In this document: positions 1 through 12,400 of the stretch, piece by piece
Numbering within the stretch: the stretch's first letter is position 1
Layout: every line of letters begins with the position of its first letter
Assembly: GCA_029216955.1 (NCBI GenBank)
Contig: JANAVB010002199.1
Span: 11,059,952 to 11,123,951, forward strand
Length of the DNA: 64,000 nucleotides
Reading direction: 5' to 3'
Origin: Iris pallida
Taxonomy: Eukaryota; Streptophyta; Magnoliopsida; Asparagales; Iridaceae
Translations under genes and position numbers: made by a program
The notes under the pieces: model-generated
Seen by the model: only the letters and a program-made list of their open reading frames with translations
Databases searched by the model: none
What the model was told of the DNA's origin: nothing

Positions 1-2731
1 AAAATGATGTTTGGACCTCCGTTTTAACAGTTCTACCATTTGTCGACCTTTTCGAAATTTTTCGACGAGTTTTTGAAGTAAGGTTTGAAGATTTTTCAGG
101 AGAAAACCTAGATTCGAAAGTGAGCAGCGTATGAAAGAAGAGGAAGTATCGAAACATTTTTTTAAGAGTAGTTTCGTGGGTGTTTTCAATAAATTAGAAT
201 GAAGGACAAAAAGGTCATTCGGAACCCCCTTTATTTATTTTTTGCTAATTCTGTGCACGCGATGAAATGTTTTTGTGCGGTAGATTTTTCATAAATTTTT
301 TTCGTTTTTTGGGCATTTCATAAATTTTTCCTTAAAAATATATATGTTTATCCTTTGACAAACATGTTGTATATTTTCAAGATCACATCCTGATCGAAAT
401 ATTAATCTTATCTTGACATATTTATAGAATCATAATTTTAAATAGTAGTTGGATATGCATAGGACTGCCAAAATTTGGCAGTCCTGATTTAGAGAGTCAT
501 TTATACTAGAATTGTCAAAAATTTATTAATCCTGACTATTGTCCAGCCAAAATTTTGACAGTCATGCGTTGTCCCCAATGAGACTGTGTCGATTTCTGTC
601 ATTTCAGAGCCCCTATAATGAGTTTAAAAAATTATCTAATGAGAGCCTAAAGCCTCATTTTGGAGTATCTAATACAATATTAGAGTTAGAGGAGGAAGAG
701 GAAGAAAAAAAGAAATGAAGAGTGTTGTGTTATGGAAGGAGTTGTATTGCCCCTATCAAATTTTTGATACCCCCTAAAAATAACTTAAGTGTGTTATCTC
801 ATATCCTGTGTCGCCCCTAGTAAACTCGGTAACGTCCTTACATTTGTCATTATAAACTACTAAAAAATCTCCTGTACTCCTTATAATTTGTTCTCTTAAC
901 AGAAATGTACTTATATTTACCGAAGTTTAATGATTTCAGACAAAGAGTACCAAATTTCTTAAAATTAAAAAATAGATACAAACATCATACTTTATGGTAT
1001 TTTTTTATTTACAAAAAAAAACCATAAGCTATGGAAAATTTCTTGATTTAAAAAAAAATTCAAAGAAAATGCCATATCATTGTTTGCGTTGCCAAATATT
1101 TTTGTATTTTTTTCACTTAATTCCTATGACAAATACTAATTTGCATTCCCTTATGCAATTTTTTTTAATTTATTTTGGCAAAATCCTGATAACTTGGTTA
1201 AATTTGTTAAACCCCCCTCCCGATATCTCCAGGTCTATTAACGTAGGTCAGGAAGCAACGCTTCCTATGGGTCCCGGTTCTTTGGTCAGCATCCATCGTA
1301 GAGATTCGAAAGCGAAACCCTAAAACCTAATCAGTTTTTTGATTATTTTATAACTAGAATTTTATGTGTCTTTATTCTGTTTTAAAGGTATTATTGGAAT
1401 TTCGACTGTAAATGAGTATGTATGTATGTATATAAACTTCATTTGTTCTAGGGTTTGACCGTGAGAGAATATACAATTGTCTCTTTTTGTATAACTATGT
1501 CGTACATTTTCTTACAACCCAACACAGGATAAAAAATTATTGGAGTATAATGTGCAAAAACTTTTGTAACAAAAACGCCATAAGCTATGGCATTTTGTAT
1601 TTTAGCAAACTTGGTACTCTCTGTCTACCATCACTAAACTTTGGTATCATCTACATAAATTTTAGTCCTTTTAATGATTTGTTATTTATATCATATACTA
1701 TGACTGTGACATTTAATCTTATTAATTACAGTCGTCCTTTATCCTCGTCTTTTGTCATGTTGTTAGTACACGTACCGATTAATCAAAATCGTCATATCAA
1801 TCTTCTTGTCTCACATCATAAAAGAGAACATTGTTTTCTTATATAGACTAGTTGTACACGTGCCATGTTGGCACTTTCCGATATTTTTGGGGTAAAAAAC
1901 AAATATGATTATTTTTTTCAGTAAAAAGTAGATGTGATTTGATAAAATAAAGAAAATTTTGAGTTGTACACTAACTATAATGCAATATTTCTTAATTTCA
2001 ACCCATGATTGTGCGAGTCTTTTTTAAATCTTCCATTTAAATATTTTGTTGAATATAATTATACCATAATTTAGTTGTGGTAATTATGAATTTATATCTT
2101 TCATACCAATAAGATCTTATTCAAAAATACTATAGTATACTTCATCTTTTGAATTAGTAATCATTTATAATTATTGATTTTGTCGTCAAATCTATGTTTC
2201 AAACTATAGAGAAAGAAAAAGAAATTAAGAATGTTTGTTTGGTGGACTCCTGAATTGTTATCTTGTTCATATTCTACAGTAGATTTAAATCGGGCGTATT
2301 AGGACACGAAGACTCCCTCAATCAAGTAAGGACGGTGATAACTAAGAAAAGGACACATCAGTCTTGATTAATAAATCAATCTCAGATGAGACCATTGTTG
2401 ATCACGAAGAAAAGACCTGGAAAAAAAATGAGAGATCAAAGGAGCTTCAAGAACATAGAATCTGCACAGAAAACGCAATCCATGATCTCTGAAAATTTTA
2501 TTTCTACCAGATGAAAAAGCAACATTAACCAGGAGGTTCTACTCGGGCATGAACATAATTTTTAGCAGCAGAACCTATTCAAAGCATTTGTTAACATTTG
2601 TGTAAAAAAAAAAAAAACAAATAACCTTCTTGTTTCTAAGACGTTTGAAGAGCAATGATTCCTCCTAAGTTTGTAGGAAGCTGACAAACGACCAAACTAA
2701 TCTAGGCTAGAAATTTTGATAATTTTTAATA
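1..2731. other. AT-rich 3' flank, no gene seen
   Basis: This stretch is strongly AT-rich, with many poly-A and poly-T runs. The longer reading frames (994-1323 and 1487-1846) pass through homopolymer tracts, have low-complexity translations and resemble no family I know. It lies beyond the 3' end of the minus-strand GIP1-like gene. Apart from the palindrome at 461-485 I see nothing functional here. Confidence 0.6.
461..485. repeat. perfect 25-bp palindrome
   Basis: Two perfect 12-base arms (AGGACTGCCAAA and its reverse complement) flank a single A. Related GACTGTC / TTGACAGTC words recur to about 570, so this may be the core of a decayed foldback element. No target site duplication was identified. 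Confidence 0.6.
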
Positions 2732-2896
2732 TTCGTCCTACTTACTAATAGAAATTCTTACTTGCATCCCACTTTTTGTCATGAAAAATATCCGGCAACT
2801 GTTTTCAGTGACAGAATAATGATTTCCGTGACAAAAAGTGGAATGTAAGTCTAATAAACACTGTAAGTACAAATTTATATTAGTAAATGGGACGAA
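2732..2896. mobile_element. short foldback MITE
   Basis: The two halves are inverted copies. The outer arms are TTCGTCCTACTTACTAATA at the left and its near-complement, ending TGGGACGAA, at the right. The inner arms pair CCCACTTTTTGTCA near 2769 with TGACAAAAAGTGG near 2840. At about 165 bp with no coding capacity it fits a MITE or foldback repeat. It lies just past the GIP1-like stop codon and could fall in that gene's 3' UTR or terminator region. The superfamily is not determined because the target duplication is unclear. Confidence 0.6.
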
Positions 2897-3099
2897 AGTA
2901 AAAAAATCCTAGAAAATTAAGCACCAGTAATATATTCATATTACTGTCCATCAATTGAATGAACATATATATTGAGAAACAATGAAGAGAGTTCTAACTA
3001 CACATTTTCATCCAAACATTTACCTGCTAAAAGTAGCTTGATGTATTCAAATAACGAGCAATACAAATAAGACATCCAATATCCGAGAAAACATTCCTT

Positions 3100-3480
3100 T
3101 TAGAAGTTATTTGTCCAGCCAAAATGTCCGATCTGGGTTTGCTGATACGCTCCCACCTGAGCAGCAGCGGCAGCGGCTGCCACCGGCCCTCCAACTCCAA
3201 CATTAGCACCTAAGCCCTGCAGAGCCTGCTGGTGGATTAGGTGGTGCATAGGGCCAGAGATCGGAACTTGTTGTGAGGGATGGTAGAAGCTTGTGTATTG
3301 CACATGAGGAGATTGAGCTGCGACTGCTGCTGCATTGAAAGATTGATGACTACCATGGGCTGCCGGCAAGAATGCCGGATGTGCTGCTGGTGCTGCTTGA
3401 CCTGGCAAATTATAGTATGGCGTTGACTGCAAACCCGCAAGCTCAGTTGGAGTCTGAATCCAAATATCAGATGCTTCAGC
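3100..3480 (-). CDS. GIP1-like terminal coding exon
   Basis: This exon encodes the last 126 residues and the TAA stop at 3102-3100. The acceptor TTTCCACAG lies immediately 5'. It begins [11 protein letters not shown], runs through PYYNLPGQ, an Ala/Gln-rich stretch and GANVGVGG, and ends GHFGWTNNF, the typical end of the family. Phase 0 at its start matches the preceding exon. The 3' UTR presumably runs left toward about 2900. Confidence 0.9.
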   Translation of the reverse strand, partial: AEASDIWIQTPTELAGLQSTPYYNLPGQAAPAAHPAFLPAAHGSHQSFNAAAVAAQSPHVQYTSFYHPSQQVPISGPMHHLIHQQALQGLGANVGVGGPVAAAAAAAQVGAYQQTQIGHFGWTNNF

Positions 3481-6400
3481 CTGTGGAAACCATTTGGATG
3501 AGATTTCAATCAATCTTGAATCTAACAAGAACTGAAATGACCTTTAATCTCCCCAAAAGGTTGGATTATTCAGAAGTAGGTGTCAAGCATTATGTGAAAT
3601 GTATTTAATAGGGAAAACTCAAAATTTTAGCAGAATGGGCGCGCTATCATAGACACATCATCCAAGCCAATTTTCACTTTATGTGCATATTCTCGAAATT
3701 GTATCCAAACTTTGGATATTTCAACACTATAGTATCATTTAATTATATGATTATTCCCACAACCCATACACAATGATTCATTTATGTGATACACATGTGC
3801 ATGTATATATGGGGTAAAATTCAAAAATTGTGCAAGCTGAACTACAGGAGAACCCAAAACATGTTCACAAAAGCAAGATCAAAAAAAGAAAAAGAAACCC
3901 GAGTAACGTTTACAAACCAACACATAAGACAAAGCAAGAGTACTAAAGAACAAAGACAAGTTCAGTTATTTTACTATTATAAAACAAAGCCGATGAAAAA
4001 CATCATACTTACTTACATATTTACTTATGTGTAATAACTTAAAATATCTGGATATGTTTGTAAATGACATTTCCCCCCTAAAAATCAGTTCAGTTCCGTC
4101 AATATATTAGTTTAAAATAAGCAAACAGTTCAATAAGTACAATTGTCTAGAAAGATCCAATCAAACAACTTTTTAAGGATACACAGAACTAAAACTTTTT
4201 TTACTACACAAGTATTAGTATATACCAAAATCATTAGTCTGAAATAATCCATTCTTATTAGAAGACACTTTGCCAACACACATGACATCTCAATAACACA
4301 GCTAAGTGAAAGATGAATACCTGAGGATTTTGAACATAAGGATTGTTGTCTTTGATCCTCCCAACATCCTCAAAGCCAGTTGTGGTCCCAATTGTCCTAG
4401 GGGTGCCAACGGTGTATCCACCTGGATTGGTGAAATTCCCAAATCCATTGGTGGGACTTCCAGAATGGATTGGCTTATACTGTGATGCTGTAAACTTCAC
4501 GCCGCTGGTCGTTACATGCGAGTTTCCCGACGACATCAGAAGATAATTATTACCATTTGAAGGATGAGAGTATGAAGGATTGTTAGAATAGTTGGCCATG
4601 CCCATTTGTGGGACATATACTGGAGAATAAATCTGGCGATATGGGTAATTTGGGTAATGTGAGATCTGTACTTGTGGGTAAAATTGGGTTAAAGGTTGCT
4701 GCTGTGACTGCTGTTGTATTATGGGGATGCTGGAAACTGGACCACTACCTGCTACATGAGAGCTGAAGGCCTGAGGCAGAAAATGCAACGAAAAGGTCAT
4801 GAGAATAATATTATATATAAAAAAATGGAGATATCTAGTACAAGTTAGAATGGTTCGGAATCAGGAAAAAAAATCGTTGGCTTTATCATAAAATTAGGGC
4901 TTTCACCATGCATGTTTCAGTAGAAGCATAGAACTTCAAGAACACTTTATAATCTTTGTGAAGAAATAACCAATCCTCTATCCAGAAGGGAAAAACGAAG
5001 AAATAAACATTCCAGAAATAGAGGGGGTAAATAAGTTTGTTCTTTTCTTTTTCAGTGACCCGGTGCATTATACTATCTTCTCTTTTATATTAAAATTCAA
5101 CATTTCAGCATCTACTTGTCGTCTTCATACTTCCGCTTTGCTTTTGAAGACCTTGCAGAAGAATAAAAGTTGGAACACTTCACGGTCTTCACCCAAGTAA
5201 AGATGGCTTTTGCTTTCAAAGAATGTTTATTCATTGTTTGGCACAAAAAGATAAAAACGACAGTGAAAACATCACAGCGCATGCCAAAATTCTGTATCTA
5301 GTATGACATGTTTCATATAGTTTGCTCACTGATACCAAAAAGGACAATCTAAATCCAGTTAAACATCGATTAAAAATGTTTGCTGATGCAAAAAATTTAA
5401 AAGAGACGACTACACAGTAGCCCAAATAGCTGTCATAATGACCAGAAACGTGGCAACAGAAATGGTTTAGGTCCTGGATTATATTATAAGTATGTTTTTT
5501 CATATTTACCTATGCAATCTTGTATTATTTATGTCTTTTGATGTATGTGAGTCTGTGCCTGATGGTATTATGGACATTCTTAATGACTCTTTCTGGATAG
5601 ACATAGTAAAAGGAACAGAAAGAGATGCCACCAACTGGAATACCTTTCATCCAGATATATGGCATCTTTTTTCTACATACTTGAAAACAAGCAGGCTATT
5701 TAGGTATACAGCTGCTTTCTGTGTAGAAGATAAGATTGCACATTCTACATGTGTTAATGAATCAGTTAGTATCAATCTTTCTCACTGAGACCTAGAGATA
5801 TTCGAAAACACTGTTCTAAAAGGCGGTCTAGGCGGCCGCCTAGACCCCTCGACGCCCGACTATGCATGTTTTGGGGTTTTATGGACTTTTTCTACAATTT
5901 TCAGTAGGGTTTTAGGATTTATTTTTGAACTGCCTAGATCTAGACGGCCGTCTAGGCGGGCTAGGCGGTAGGCGGCGGGTGCCCGCCCGACTAGCGCCTA
6001 GCGCTTTTCACAACCTTGTTCAAAAATCTTATAGGCAAGTCCTTACGGTGATGACTTAGTTTCCACACATCACTTGAAAGGACCAAATTTTATGTCCAGG
6101 TGTTTTAAAACAAAAGCACATTAACATGAACTCAGTTAATCCATTTCGCATATATCCCAAATCTACAAGTAGTTTTATGAGTATGATATAACACAATAGG
6201 ATGTCCTTATGTAAAACAAAACGATGATATACCATGCAAACTGAATGTCCTTTTGCCATTTTCATCTTCGAGGAAGCCTATCTAGAAAATAGATTGATGA
6301 AGTCCATCATTCATGGGGTAACAACTAGATGGTACAAAGGATGCTGACTTCCAAGGAGACTAATCCTTACACAATTAGTAAATAAGAATGTTCACCACAA

Positions 6401-9400
6401 TCAAAAACTTGAAACTTCCTGTAGAAGTTTTAGCATAAACCACAAACAACTAGTGTTTTAAAAGCTCTAGGCGCTCCTAGGCGAGCTATCTCGCCTCGTT
6501 GCCCGGGAGCACGTAGGTGCGCATAGCCTCACTTAGAGAAGAAAAGCACCACCTGGGCAACTTCTCAAATTCACTTTTTATAACACATATTGTCACTTTT
6601 GTAGCTTAAGTTAGGCTATCCAAATCTGTCATATATCCCCAAAACACATTAAACTTGAGTCTTATCAATAAAAAACAACAAATGAACCTAACAAGATCAC
6701 AAAATAGTCTATGAAACACAACATTAAGTTAAAAAACAATAACATCACAAATAAGTCATTATATGATTAGAAGACAAATTGTTCAAATAGAAAAACAAAC
6801 ATAAGGTACTCAACGAGTCAATATTCCACATTCCAAATTGTCCCCTTATTTATGTCTATTTACCTAGTAACTAATAGTGTTAAAACTTTAAGAAAGACTT
6901 TATTTGGGCCTTTAAAACTTGAGCATGTAACTTTAAAAACCAATAAAACCAAATAAGTCCATAAAACTTATAAAAAAACAAAATAAAGCCCAAAAAAGCT
7001 GCATAAAACACCCAACACACCTAGGTGTAATATGAAAATGGACAGATCAGATTAAAAATCAACGGCATAGAAACATCAAAATTGACAGACCACTCATTTT
7101 TTTCCGTTAAGAAAATACATCTTGTATAAAAATAAATCCGATAAAAATCCATCGACTAAAGTGAAGAAAAAAAGTAATAGTGGGTCGGGATAAAGGATTC
7201 CATTTGTATACGATCGATAAAACACCCAACACACCTAGACATGTGCCTAGGCTTGTCTAATTACCCATTCGCCTAATCTTGTGATTGGCGCCTTTCTCGC
7301 ATAGGCATCGCCTAGAGAAGATACATCACGTCTTTGGATTAGGTGGTGAAACATCGCCTCTCACCTTTTTGGTGTCTAGGCGCACCTGGGCGGCGCCTTT
7401 AACAACAGTGCACACGACACGAATGAAATGGGGAAACCTTGGGAAACATATTATGGATAGATGAGCTCTGGACAAAACAGTGACAACTTTGATGACTTGG
7501 ATACTCCCTAATGGTGTCAATTCATGAGATTTGAGAATCACATATATGGTAGGTATGATCTCGACAAAAAACTTGAAACAGGAAGATTTCACTAGAGGTA
7601 CCTCAGGTGCTGAACATAAACTCTGTCCTAGTGCATTATGATCCACTATTGTTCCAGAAAATGGAATGCCAAACCTCATTTGTGGTTCATATGCCTGTAT
7701 CAAGCAAATAAACATAAGTCAAAGCAAACTGGTTTTAATTGAAATCTTACTACTGGAATACCTGCAGAAAAATAAAGATCTCGCTGAATATCAGTTGGAA
7801 CTTATAAAGTATAATTCATATGATATCCCTAATCAACTAAATGACATTTTTCCCCTGAAATTTACATCTAGAAGACAACAAATAAAAGTAAAGTCTTGTA
7901 GTATAGAAAACAAATGATAACTATAGGTACGACTTACAGAAAAGCTTGGCAAGTTTGTATGATTTTGTGCTTGATGAGATTTAGGTGAACTGTAAGAAGG
8001 ATTGTGGCCCTGAACCAGTCCAATATCTGGATAACTTTCAATGTCTCGAGGGCTAAAAGACTCACAATTTACAGTGAGTGGGTGATCAAGTTCTGCAGCA
8101 GATGCCGGAGAGTCTGAAGTAGAATTTCTTGCTAAGGACTTCACTAAACCTGACTGGCCAGCTGCGGAATCTTCATTGGATCCAACTGGAACTGAAGTGG
8201 GTATGCTGCAAGAATCAAGTCACGTTTCAGAATTAACAAAAAATTATCACAATTCAAAAATTAAAGAAATTTCTTTCGTTCTTGGCTGATTGTATCATGG
8301 AGATGAATGCCTACAGTGAATACCTACAGCAAATCTTATCATATCATCTACGTCTTCGTCTAGACTTTTCTCTAGCCTAGGAGACTTGGAGGGTGCACCT
8401 CACTCGCATGAGGTTAAACTGCACAACCTAAAACTCACTTTCTAGGCTTTATAGCAAAGCCATCTCCTGTTCCTAGTTACCCTTGCCAGTAATTTGGCAC
8501 AAACATAGAGGGTTGGCTCCAAATTCACACCAGATCATAATCAACTCTTTTGTAGAGCTCTTTCTGCTCCATGGCCGACCGATTATGTGGGAGAAGGTCA
8601 GGATGATGATGAATTAGTATCCAAACATACAACTATAAGACAATTTTGTCCAGCTGTTCTACCTCAACGTTTAGAAGTTAATATGTAAGATACACAACGT
8701 GTATGATAAACCTTAATTCCAATATAGTGATATACCATCTCACAAGAGACATTGAAAAGGAAGAAACCCCAACTAAAAATCACCTTGAAGAAGTCTCAAG
8801 GTCTGGCTCTTTGCTAATTCCAAGTGCCTGGCAAGCAGATCCAAAGCCCTTGGTAGAGTCAAATCCAGCTCCAAAACTGCCAAAAGTCAACCTCGTTCGT
8901 TCAGACTCAGGGACTTGTAGATGATGAGGTATGATTACCTGCTCATCGTTGGAAATGTTAACTTGTAAAATCTTCTCCGACAAGTCAGCCATTTGCATTT
9001 GACTTGAGTGAGTCGAACTGGCAACAGAAGATGAAGCAACCGAAGTTATCACAGCAGGGACATTATGGCTATTAGGATTAGGCCTTGCACTTAGTTTTGG
9101 CTTCCACTCCACATTGGGATGCTTAGCTGCATAGCACACTTGTCATATTTAGCAAACATAAATTACAAAAGATTACATCATAAGGTTTCACATCTTTTCA
9201 GAATGTGATCTTGATTGATATCTAACAAGCAATTCTACATCAGGCAATGCAAATATAATTAACTTCAAACTTTATTTTCAAAAGAAAAGAAAAAAAAACA
9301 ATTGTTTAGACGATCTAAATAACCATTAGAGAAATACTTTTTCCACACGCCTATTGTCTTACGCGCTTCCAAACGCACCCTTATGTGGACACTTACATAG

Positions 9401-12400
9401 GGTTCTAATTTGCCACGTCATCTATAAAAAAGGGAGAGAGAGAAATCCTCTTCCGTGCTTCTTCGTACTATACACAAAGAAAAACACATGCCCTTCCTTC
9501 CTCTTGTGATTCTTCTTCTTCTTTCTTCTTCTTCTTCACATTATAGAAGGGCAGGCTGTCGCGTCGTGCCTTCTGGACCATGAAGATGACAGAGGACCGC
9601 TCAAGGGCAACATAGGACCGCTCAAGCACTTGGCGTAGATGGTGAGTCCATGTAGTCGGTTCCTCTGGATGACTCGACGAGATTGATCATGGTTGGGATG
9701 TTGTGGCTGCCGTGGAAGCAGGCCAAGACTAGCTCTCGACATGTCCGGTGGATCATCCTGTGCTTGTAGGGCGAGTAGTGCCGTGCGGGCTTATAGACGC
9801 CCACGACAACTCGGGATGGTAATGAAGGTTGTGAACAAGGCCATAAGCATAACAATGGCAAAAAACTTGTTGCTGAGCATCTTGCGCTCCTTTTTGCCTA
9901 TGTGAAGACCGATGAGCTTGACGAGACCTTAGTGTTCATCAAGAATCCGAGAGTGACGGCCTGGCAGACGGGAACGTTTATGACAAGGGCGGCGACGATG
10001 GTGCCAGCAATCTTGCAGAGGCAAGCATTGGTGATGACGAGGGCAAGTAAGACCCATGACTTGGCGCCACTGATCGTTGCAATATTGGTGTTGAGGCAAC
10101 TGGAGAATGGAGACGAAGTAGAGCAGGAGTAAGAGGCAGCAGACAAGGTCCCCCATTTTTTTGATAAGGACCTCGATAAAGTGCCTATCTTTAGGTACGG
10201 AACTCCTAAAACGAAGGCTCTGAAGAGGGCATGGATGAGGATAGTGTCAGTAAAGAACCATTCAGTAAGTACCATTGTTAGGATGGCGCAGCATATGTAG
10301 AACTCCTTGATAGGTTCTCCATCGGGGATCAGCAGGCCATCCAATCAAGCACCGGATGCAAGAAGAGGACGACAACGGCGATCAATGTGGCGATGGTGAG
10401 GAGGAACCAAGGGATACTATTGTTCTTTTTTTAGGTGATGTGGCAAATTATTCCACATGGAAACCCATGTAAGGGTGTGTTTTGAAGCAGGTCTGGAACA
10501 GGTGCATGTAGAAAGTATTTCGCTATCTATTTATTCATTTGTATAGGATACCACTTAGAATTATTACAACTGAATTATAATATGTGGAAGAACTTCAGCA
10601 AACGGATCAAAACACCATGGCAACAGTACAGCTATGGCAATGATCCAGCCTATATATAAATGTGCTTCAGATATTTCAGATAAAAAATTGCAGGTCATGA
10701 CAAGTTAAGCTAGAGAAGATAAATAATGATTAACGAGTGAAACAAATAAATTGACATCTTTTGCAGGCACGGTCTTTAGGGTTCCGGGAATGTGAAGCAA
10801 TTGTCTAGATCCTATGGTATAATCTTGTTCAGCCATGCATTTCCATGGTTCATGCCCTAGTTACCTCGAACATGGTACGCCCTGGGTTATCGTATGGGTT
10901 CGGGAACGAGATATGCTACTTGTCTTTATTTTCGGTACAGAGGAGGTAGGATGAGTTGGTTCAAAAATTCGGTTCACTGTACGCTTTAAAATATTAATTG
11001 GGTCGAGACTAGTTATTTGTTTAAATTTAACTTACTAATCGTGTCATATACAGAAAGTAAACCTAATGTAGAATATAAGAAAATTCAAAAGTCTACTTTA
11101 TGTCGTTCAATAAGAGAGTCATACATCAATTGGAAGTTGGAACACAACATTCCAAAATAAATAATTGGAACGCAACATTCAAAATAAAATGGAACAATGG
11201 TATAAAATCAAAACACGTAAATAAAATATAAAATAAAATTTATAGTGAGATTTCAATGATTGGTTCAGATCACCAAATTTAGCAATCAACATCAAGTACC
11301 ATATAAATTTGGATCATGAATATACCCCAAACCAAGGTGCTCGTACTGGAACATGGATCGATGGGGGTTTATATGTACCCAGTAACTATGATTCGTGTTA
11401 TACTTTAGCAGAGTATGATTACAAATAAGAAGATATCTTGCAAATCCTAAAGATACTATTCATACAAAGTTGGCAATATTGGGTTCAGACCAACAAGCAC
11501 CCGGTAGGTTTGGGGTGGAACCAGGTCATGCTGACCCAACCTAATAGTGGTGCCTATATGTGTGGTTAGCCACTTTCTTGGAGTCAAGTTAGGGTTAGGT
11601 ATAGAAGCCTAACCGCACCATAGATATATTATCATTCTGCATGTCTCGTACATATGCTTGTGTAGTTCATCCCTTGTGCCCAAATCTCCATCTTCTAACA
11701 AGAGGGCCATCTCTTGTAAGAGACGAAGTAAATACTCATACACCTCATAACCATATACATAGCGTAGTGCACTGTTAGGGTTTTCAGATGCCCTAATGCT
11801 ACCTTATCTCCCACGCCAAAGGGTCAACCCAACAAATGGGAAAACACAGGGGAGAACCCACCATAGGCCATGGGTGGACGATTGTTGCTCCTGAATTTTC
11901 AATTTTCCATCTCTATAGTCTTTGTTAGTTCTAATAATCAAATTACTTTCCAGCCTAATAAGCTCATAAGAAGTCACTCGCTCAGTCGGTCTGTGGTTAC
12001 CTGGAACGTGGAACACTCCGGAATGCAGAACAAAATGGGATACAGTATATAGGGGTCCCGGTACTTTGGGGATGGACTTCTTCAGAACGTGATATGTTTA
12101 TCCAGAACGTGGAACATTTTTAAAGAATAAATATGTAATATAATATCTAATGTATATTTAAGATTCAAAGTTAACCGAGTACCATAATATAACATCCTCA
12201 AAAATTCAAAAGAAAAAAAAGATATAAAAGTTCCAAACAATCATATCGATAATATCTTTTCAAAAAGACATCAAGTCTTGGGCTCTAAATCTTTTAACGG
12301 AAAAGAAAAAATTACTACCTTCAAAGTTTGGTTGGAACCCCAAGTGTATGATGTGTTTGCTTGTTACAATGTAGATTTTTACGTTCTAATTTACAGGCAT

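Larger units (their letters stand above)
4771..7601 (-). other. GIP1-like intron with two hAT MITEs
   Basis: A 2.8 kb intron. It contains the MITEs at 5809-6018 and 6452-7410. The remaining sequence is AT-rich with no coding similarity; reading frames at 4886-5788 are chance frames. Confidence 0.75.

Noticed and set aside
994..1846. Reading frames of 109 and 119 codons on the plus strand
   Set aside because: They cross poly-A and poly-T runs in AT-rich DNA, with no domain, no splice context and no codon pattern.
9693..10132. Plus-strand ORFs over the MULE interior
   Set aside because: They are shadows of the CHX fragment, which is clearly recognisable on the minus strand.
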